Source: Paramagnetospirillum caucaseum (lineage in GTDB: Bacteria; Pseudomonadota; Alphaproteobacteria; Rhodospirillales; Magnetospirillaceae). Taken from it: a stretch of 64,000 bases of DNA. The translations under genes were made by a program, and so were the position numbers. Below the pieces are notes generated by a model. That model was not told where the DNA came from, made no database searches, and was given only the letters and a program-made list of their open reading frames with translations. Location of the stretch: the NCBI RefSeq assembly GCF_000342045.1, contig NZ_AONQ01000003.1:62001-126000 (forward strand), read 5' to 3'. Numbering within the stretch: the stretch's first letter is position 1; the number at the start of each line of letters is the position of its first letter. Of the stretch, positions 59,437-64,000 are shown one piece after another.

Positions 59437-60135
59437 TCACTCGTCCCGATAACGGTAGCCGACGCCGTACAGGGTCTCGATCTGGGCGAATTCGTCATCC
59501 ACCTCGCGGAACTTCTTGCGCAGCCGCTTGACGTGGCTGTCGATGGTGCGGTCGTCCACGTAGATGGACTCGCCATAGGCGGCGTCGATCAGCTGGTCGC
59601 GGTTCTTGACATGGCCGGGACGCATGGCCAGCGACTTCAGCAGCAGGAATTCGGTGACGGTGAGATCGACGGCCTTGCCCTTCCAGGTACAGACGTGGCG
59701 GCCGGGGTCCAGCACCAGCAGGCCGCGCACCAGGGTCTCGCCGCCCTCTTCGTCCGGCCCGGCGGCGTTGGCCTCCAGGCGGCGGATCAGGGCGCGGATG
59801 CGCTCGATCAGCAGTTTCTGCGAGAACGGCTTCTTGATGTAGTCGTCGGCCCCCATGCGCAGGCCCAGCAACTCGTCGATCTCGTCGTCCTTGGAGGTGA
59901 GGAAGATCACCGGGATGGCCGATTGCTTGCGCAGGCGCTGCAGCAGTTCCATGCCGTCCATGCGCGGCATCTTGATGTCGAGCACGGCGAGGTCGGCCGG
60001 CTGGCTGGTCAGGCCGCGCAGCGCCTCGGCCCCGTCGGTGTAGGTGCGCACCTTGAAGCCCTCGGCTTCCAGCGCCATGGAGACCGAGGTCAGGATGTTG
60101 CGGTCGTCGTCGACCAAGGCAATGGTGTGGGACAA
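59437..60135 (-). CDS. chvI: OmpR-family response regulator ChvI
   Basis: The 232-residue regulator has receiver Asp53 and a winged-helix DNA-binding C-terminus ('[17 protein letters not shown]', '[10 protein letters not shown]'). It is encoded directly before chvG with a 9-base gap. Its promoter shares the 76-base region with that of the cobalamin riboswitch. Confidence 0.94.
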   Translation of the reverse strand: MSHTIALVDDDRNILTSVSMALEAEGFKVRTYTDGAEALRGLTSQPADLAVLDIKMPRMDGMELLQRLRKQSAIPVIFLTSKDDEIDELLGLRMGADDYIKKPFSQKLLIERIRALIRRLEANAAGPDEEGGETLVRGLLVLDPGRHVCTWKGKAVDLTVTEFLLLKSLAMRPGHVKNRDQLIDAAYGESIYVDDRTIDSHVKRLRKKFREVDDEFAQIETLYGVGYRYRDE

Positions 60136-60184
60136 GGCTACCCCTCCGTTCTGTCCTGGCCCAGCTTAGCAGGCCGGGAATGGT

Positions 60185-60212
60185 TTGCATCCCGATCATG
60201 GCGAAATTATAG
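60185..60212 (+). promoter_or_regulatory. Candidate promoter of the cbiMNQO transcript
   Basis: TTGCAT (60185-60190) and TTATAG (60207-60212) are separated by 16 bases, and the riboswitch begins at the expected transcription start about 7 bases later. Confidence 0.45.
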
Positions 60213-60414
60213 TGCCCGGTGATGGTTCCCCGGGTCCGGTGAGGGCGCGGGGTGAAAATGGGAACGCGGTGCGGCCCTCGAAAAGAGGGTCAATTCCATG
60301 ACTGCCCCCGCAACTGTAAGCGGAGAGGTTCCGGCCTTTAGAGACGCCACTGGCCCGATATGGGCTGGGAAGGCTATGCCGGACCCCACGACCCGCGAGT
60401 CAGGAGACCTGCCA
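60212..60414 (+). ncRNA. Cobalamin (B12) riboswitch upstream of cbiM
   Basis: The conserved B12-box elements are all present: GACTGCCCCCGCAACTG (60300-60316) with AAGCGG, GCCACTGG near 60347, GGGAAGGC near 60367 and the closing GAGTCAGGAGACCTGCC (60398-60414). It should turn off cbiMNQO cobalt uptake when adenosylcobalamin is abundant. About 105 bases separate it from cbiM. Confidence 0.96.
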
Positions 60415-60521
60415 TCATCGAGAGTCGCTTGCGAGCCCGTTCGGCCGGGGTGTGCCGTCGGGTCAGTTTTCCGTTTCGCGGCGACAGGTTCAAGTCTCTC
60501 GACGAACGGAGTCTGTTCATC

Positions 60522-61172
60522 ATGCATATCATGGAAGGGTTCCTTCCCGCCGGGCACGCGATTGCCTGGACCTGCATCTCCGCCCCCTTCGTGGTGCTGG
60601 GGGCGCGAGGCCTGAAGCGCATCCTGGCGGAACGGCCGGAGGCGCGGCTCGACATCGCCGCATCGGCCGGCTTCACCTTCGTGCTGTCGGCCCTGAAGCT
60701 GCCCAGCGTCACCGGCTCGTGCTCGCATCCCACCGGCACGGCGTTGGGCGCCGTCCAGTTCGGTCCCGGCATCATGGCGGTGATCGGCACCATCGTCCTG
60801 CTGTTCCAGGGGCTGCTGCTGGCCCATGGCGGCCTGTCGACCATGGGGGCCAACGTGTTCTCCATGGCCATCGCCGGGCCATGGGTGGCCTATGGCGTGT
60901 GGCGGCTGGCCGGCCGGCTGGGCGTCCCCTTCGCCGTGGCGGTGTTCCTGGCCGCCTTCCTGGGCGACCTCGCCACCTACGTCACCACCTCGGTCCAGCT
61001 GGCTCTGGCCTTCCCCGACGCCGAGAGCGGCTTCGGCGGCGCCTTCGCCAAGTTCGCCGGCATCTTCGCCGTCACCCAGCTGCCGCTGGCGGTGGCCGAG
61101 GGACTGGTCACCGTGGTGGTGATGAACGCCCTCAAGGGCCGCCGCATCCGCGTGGAAGGAGCCAAGGCATGA
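60522..61172 (+). CDS. cbiM: Cobalt ECF transporter S component CbiM
   Basis: The 216-residue membrane protein begins MHIMEGFLP, whose N-terminal Met-His supplies the Co2+ ligands in CbiM, and has about seven helices. '[14 protein letters not shown]' and '[12 protein letters not shown]' are family motifs. The ATG at 60522 is preceded by CGGAG at 11 bases. It imports cobalt for cobalamin synthesis. Confidence 0.95.
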   Translation: MHIMEGFLPAGHAIAWTCISAPFVVLGARGLKRILAERPEARLDIAASAGFTFVLSALKLPSVTGSCSHPTGTALGAVQFGPGIMAVIGTIVLLFQGLLLAHGGLSTMGANVFSMAIAGPWVAYGVWRLAGRLGVPFAVAVFLAAFLGDLATYVTTSVQLALAFPDAESGFGGAFAKFAGIFAVTQLPLAVAEGLVTVVVMNALKGRRIRVEGAKA

Positions 61173-61441
61173 CCGCCCGCACCAATTCGCTGCTGCTGGG
61201 GCTGGCGGCGCTGATCATCGCCGCCCCGCTGATCCTCGATCCCGCCGGCCAGTTCGGCGGCACCGACGACGCCGCCAGCCAGGTGGTGGAGTCCAGCAAT
61301 CCCGGCTACGAGAAGTGGACCGCGCCGTTCTGGCAGCCCTCCAAGGAAATGGAGGGCCTGCTGTTCGCCCTGCAGGCCGCCTTCGGGGCCGGTCTGCTGG
61401 GCTATGTCCTCGGACGCAGGCACGGTCGTTCCGGTAAATGA
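61169..61441 (+). CDS. cbiN: Cobalt transport accessory protein CbiN
   Basis: The 90-residue protein has two helices (about 8-24 and 65-82) flanking a periplasmic loop ('[20 protein letters not shown]'). CbiN assists metal insertion into CbiM. ATGA overlaps link it to cbiM and cbiQ. Confidence 0.92.
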   Translation: MTARTNSLLLGLAALIIAAPLILDPAGQFGGTDDAASQVVESSNPGYEKWTAPFWQPSKEMEGLLFALQAAFGAGLLGYVLGRRHGRSGK

Positions 61442-62172
61442 GCCTGACCATTGACCGCCTGTCCCAGGCCGGTCGCTGGCGAAAGCGGGCGCCCATGGAA
61501 AAGGCGGCGCTCGCCCTCGGCCTGCTGGCCCTCGCCCTGGTGCTGCCGCCGTGGCCGGGCGGGGCGCTGGTGCTGGGGGCCGCCTGGGGGCTGGCCCTGG
61601 GCGGGGCGCGGATTCCCCCCGGCGACTGGCTGCGCCTCAACGCGGTGCCGCTGGGCTTCGTGCTGACCGGTGCCGCCGCCCTGGCCGTGGACGTGGATGC
61701 CCAGGGGCTGCATCTGGCCGCCGATCAGGGGCGGCGCGCCGCCCTGGTGGTGCTGCGCGCCGCCGCCGCCGTTTCCGCCCTGCTGCTGCTGGCCGCCACC
61801 ACCCCGGCTCCCGATCTGGTGCGCGGTCTGCGCCGCCTGGGCCTGCCGGCGGAGATCGCCGAGATCATGCTGCTGACCTGGCATTTCCTGTTCCTGCTGC
61901 TGGATCAGGCCGCCGCCATCCGCACCGCCCAGGAGGCCCGCCTCGGCTGGTTCGGGCCGAGGCGGCAGGTGCGTTCCCTGGGCCTGCTGATCGCCCAGCT
62001 GCTGCCGCGCGCCATGGACCGCGCCCGCCGCCTGGAGGTGGGGCTGGCGGCGCGGGGCTTCGACGGTTCGCTGCCGATGATCTCGACGGCGCGGCCGGCG
62101 TCCCGGCCGGTGCTGGCGCTGATCCTGGGCGGCCAGTCGGCCCTGGCGGGGGTGAGCCTGTGGCTGGGGTGA
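61438..62172 (+). CDS. cbiQ: ECF transporter transmembrane component CbiQ
   Basis: The 244-residue protein has about five hydrophobic segments and the coupling-helix motif 'RRLEVGLAARGFDG' (the A-R-G signature that contacts the ATPase). It overlaps cbiN by ATGA and cbiO by GTGA. Confidence 0.93.
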   Translation: MSLTIDRLSQAGRWRKRAPMEKAALALGLLALALVLPPWPGGALVLGAAWGLALGGARIPPGDWLRLNAVPLGFVLTGAAALAVDVDAQGLHLAADQGRRAALVVLRAAAAVSALLLLAATTPAPDLVRGLRRLGLPAEIAEIMLLTWHFLFLLLDQAAAIRTAQEARLGWFGPRRQVRSLGLLIAQLLPRAMDRARRLEVGLAARGFDGSLPMISTARPASRPVLALILGGQSALAGVSLWLG

Positions 62173-62963
62173 TTGTCGAGGCCCGGGGCCTGTCCTATGC
62201 TTATCCCGGCGGCGTTCCCGCCCTGTCCGGTCTCGACCTCGCGGTGGAGCGCGGGCGGCGTCTCGCCGTGCTGGGTCCCAACGGGGCGGGCAAGACCACC
62301 CTGCTGCTGCATCTCAACGGCACCCTGAAGCCGGCCGCCGGCAGCGTCCTGCTGGATGGGACCGCCATGGGCTATTCGCGGGCGGCGCTGACCGGCTGGC
62401 GGAAAAGGGTCGGGCTGGTGCTGCAGGAGCCCGACGACCAGTTGTTCGCCGCCAATGTGGCCGAAGACGTGTCGTTCGGGCCGCTCAATCTCGGCCTCGG
62501 CGAGGCCGAGACCCGCCGGCGGGTGGACGCGGCGCTCGACGCCCTGGGCATCCTTGATCTGGCCGACCGTGCCACCCACATGCTGTCCTTCGGGCAGAAG
62601 AAGCGCGTCGCCATCGCCGGCGCCCTGGCCATGGAGCCCGAGGTGCTGCTGCTGGACGAGCCGCTGGCCGGCCTGGACCATCAGGGCGGCAAACGCCTGC
62701 TGGCCGCCCTGGACCGGCTGGCCCGGGCGGGAACCACCCTGGTGTTCACCACCCACGAGGTGGACCTGGCCTACGAATTCGCCGACCGGGTGGCGCTGTT
62801 CCAGGGGGGGCGGGTGATCGCCCAGGGCGAGGCCGCCGCCGTGCTGGCCGACCGCGCCAGTCTGGCCGCCTGTGGCCTGGAACCGCCGCTGCTCCTCGAA
62901 CTGGGGGTGCGGACCCGCGACGAGGCCTTGGCCTTGATGGCAGCCCGGCGGAAGGTGTATTAG
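62169..62963 (+). CDS. cbiO: ECF transporter ATPase CbiO
   Basis: The 264-residue ABC ATPase starts at a GTG overlapping the cbiQ stop. Walker A is GPNGAGKTT, the signature is LSFGQKKRVAIAGALA, and Walker B is VLLLDEPLAGLD, with the switch His in 'TTHEVDLAY'. It powers cobalt uptake through CbiMNQ. Confidence 0.95.
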   Translation: MIVEARGLSYAYPGGVPALSGLDLAVERGRRLAVLGPNGAGKTTLLLHLNGTLKPAAGSVLLDGTAMGYSRAALTGWRKRVGLVLQEPDDQLFAANVAEDVSFGPLNLGLGEAETRRRVDAALDALGILDLADRATHMLSFGQKKRVAIAGALAMEPEVLLLDEPLAGLDHQGGKRLLAALDRLARAGTTLVFTTHEVDLAYEFADRVALFQGGRVIAQGEAAAVLADRASLAACGLEPPLLLELGVRTRDEALALMAARRKVY

Positions 62964-62993
62964 ATACGCCTTAATCAATGAGAGGCGAATGTG

Positions 62994-63428
62994 ATGCGTA
63001 CCCTGATATTGGCGGCCCTGGCCTGGATGATTCTGGCCGGAACCGCCCTGGCGGCGGAGATCAAGATTCTTTCGGCGCCCGAGGCGCTGCGGGCCGCCAA
63101 GGCCGGCGAAGTGGTGCTGGTCGATATCCGCCAGCCCGAGGAATGGAAGCAGACCGGGGTGGCCGAGGGCGCCCGGCTGATTCCCATGCGCCATCCCGAA
63201 GGCGGGGCCGGCTTCGTGCGCGACCTGCTGGCCGCCGCCCAGGGCGACCGCAACGCCCCCATCGCCCTGATCTGCCGCACCGGCAACCGTTCGGCGGCGA
63301 CCGCCAAGGCCCTGGCCGATGCCGGCTTCACCCGCATCCTCGACGTGTCCGAGGGCATGGCCGGTTCGGGTGCCGGGCCGGGCTGGATCAGGCGCGATCT
63401 GCCCATGACTCGCTGTCCGGTGTGCTGA
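62994..63428 (+). CDS. Periplasmic rhodanese-domain protein
   Basis: The 144-residue protein has a signal peptide (1-21, ending ALA) and a rhodanese domain with active-site loop CRTGNRS and 'VVLVDIRQPEEW'. The C-terminus ends TRCPVC, adding a CxxC-like pair. GAGAGG precedes the ATG. It lies 30 bases after cbiO and could be in the same transcript. A periplasmic sulfur-relay role is plausible. Confidence 0.9.
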   Translation: MRTLILAALAWMILAGTALAAEIKILSAPEALRAAKAGEVVLVDIRQPEEWKQTGVAEGARLIPMRHPEGGAGFVRDLLAAAQGDRNAPIALICRTGNRSAATAKALADAGFTRILDVSEGMAGSGAGPGWIRRDLPMTRCPVC

Positions 63429-63514
63429 TCCCCTCTTCGCAAAGGATGAGGGCATCCCCATATGCCTTTCTTCCAGTTCCCCCGGAGGGGGGAGGCAAAG
63501 GAAGGGAGGGGAGC

Positions 63515-63778
63515 ATGAAAGCATTCGTCGCCATGGCCTGCGTCGGCCTGTCGCTCATGGCGTCCGGCACGGCCTTCGCCGCGTCCGACGACGCCAAGTG
63601 GGTGGCCAAGTGCATCAAGGACAACGCCGACGCCAAGGTATCGGCCGAGGTGGTCAAGACCTACTGCACCTGCATGAACAACAAGATGGACGACAGCGAG
63701 ACCCTGTCCATCAGCGCCTGGGAAAAGACCCATCCCAACGAGATGAAGGCGTGCGAGAAGGAAGCCGGCTGGAAGTGA
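63515..63778 (+). CDS. Small secreted Cys-containing protein of unknown function
   Basis: The 87-residue protein follows a strong GGGAGGGGAG. It has a signal peptide (1-23, ending AFA) and a mature part with Cys33, Cys51, Cys53 and Cys80 ('TYCTCMNNK'), consistent with two disulfides in a small helical protein. No family is recognised. It follows the periplasmic rhodanese gene by 86 bases. Confidence 0.78.
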   Translation: MKAFVAMACVGLSLMASGTAFAASDDAKWVAKCIKDNADAKVSAEVVKTYCTCMNNKMDDSETLSISAWEKTHPNEMKACEKEAGWK

Positions 63779-63842
63779 GTCCGGTTGACGGGGACGGGGC
63801 GGGCGCCAAGCCCGCCCCCGGCTCTGCCGCCCCCCAGAGGTC

Positions 63843-64000
63843 CTACCGCAGGCTCGCCTCGATGTTGCCGCCGTCGACGGTGACGGTGCAGGCGGTGACC
63901 TTGGCGGCCTTGGCCAGCCACAGGAAGGCGTCGGCCACGTCCTCGGCGGTGACTTCCCGGCCCAGCAGATTGCCGCCCATGTAGTCCTGTTCCGTCAGGC
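63843..64000 (-). CDS. Short-chain dehydrogenase/reductase, C-terminal part; 5' part outside window
   Basis: The reverse strand encodes about 52 residues to a TAG at 63843, ending 'TACTVTVDGGNIEASLR', the VDGG tail typical of SDR enzymes. 'YMGGNLLGREVTAEDVADAFLWLAK' resembles the C-terminus of bifunctional aldolase/SDR (RhaD-type) proteins, but too little is visible to decide. The rest of the gene lies beyond base 64000. Confidence 0.75.
   Translation of the reverse strand, partial: LTEQDYMGGNLLGREVTAEDVADAFLWLAKAAKVTACTVTVDGGNIEASLR

Overview
The window is GC-rich, densely coded chromosomal DNA of an alphaproteobacterium, most like Magnetospirillum or a related Rhodospirillales genus. The grounds are a ChvG/ChvI two-component pair, a CIRCE-controlled groESL, several hemerythrin-domain proteins, a Hyf-like membrane complex, and many sensory and cyclic-di-GMP proteins. 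I see no tRNA, rRNA, CRISPR array, insertion sequence or prophage. Genus placement is inferred from protein flavour, not from a search.

Layout. 1-8 kb: truncated ubiD, a GAF/HD-GYP protein, a DHFR-like reductase, a copC-copD-TAXI operon, a polyprenyl-phosphate-type glycosyltransferase and a single-domain hemerythrin. 8-16.5 kb: a DODA-type dioxygenase divergent from a LysR regulator, a Sel1/SPOR lipoprotein, thiC behind a TPP riboswitch, a pentapeptide-repeat protein, and a chemoreceptor ending in a hemerythrin domain. 16.4-24 kb: Tat-exported GH1 enzyme, acylphosphatase, rhodanese and a K+/H+ antiporter, then the overlapping dapF-mtaB-ftsY operon. 24-33.5 kb: a signalling block with a split Aer-like pair (PAS protein plus transducer), an exported TPR-CHAT protein, a SpoIIE-type phosphatase, and a PAS-PAS-GGDEF-EAL protein behind an AT-rich leader region.

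33.5-37.3 kb: a QseBC-like two-component system and a PepSY protein diverge from a cytochrome operon. That operon encodes a 40-residue peptide, a cytochrome b561 fused to an SHP-type (DUF1924) cytochrome c, and a diheme cytochrome c. 37.3-47.4 kb: SH3 protein, 2-hydroxyacid dehydrogenase, Spy-like protein, a coaBC-dut-rrf2-cysK-moeB-dsrE run, groESL, and DUF2076 and DUF1178 proteins. 47.5-54.7 kb: a six-gene hyfBCEFGI-like operon whose large subunit lacks recognisable NiFe ligands, so it is probably an energy-converting hydrogenase-related (Ehr) complex rather than a hydrogenase. 54.8-64 kb: purD divergent from xseA, chvG-chvI, a cobalamin riboswitch driving cbiMNQO, a periplasmic rhodanese, a small Cys-rich secreted protein and the end of an SDR gene.

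The two most interesting systems are the SHP/DHC/b561 cytochrome operon, with its fusion, an apparent Asp in place of the distal Asn heme ligand and adjacent regulators, and the Ehr-like complex. A small family of dispersed palindromic repeats links three intergenic sites.
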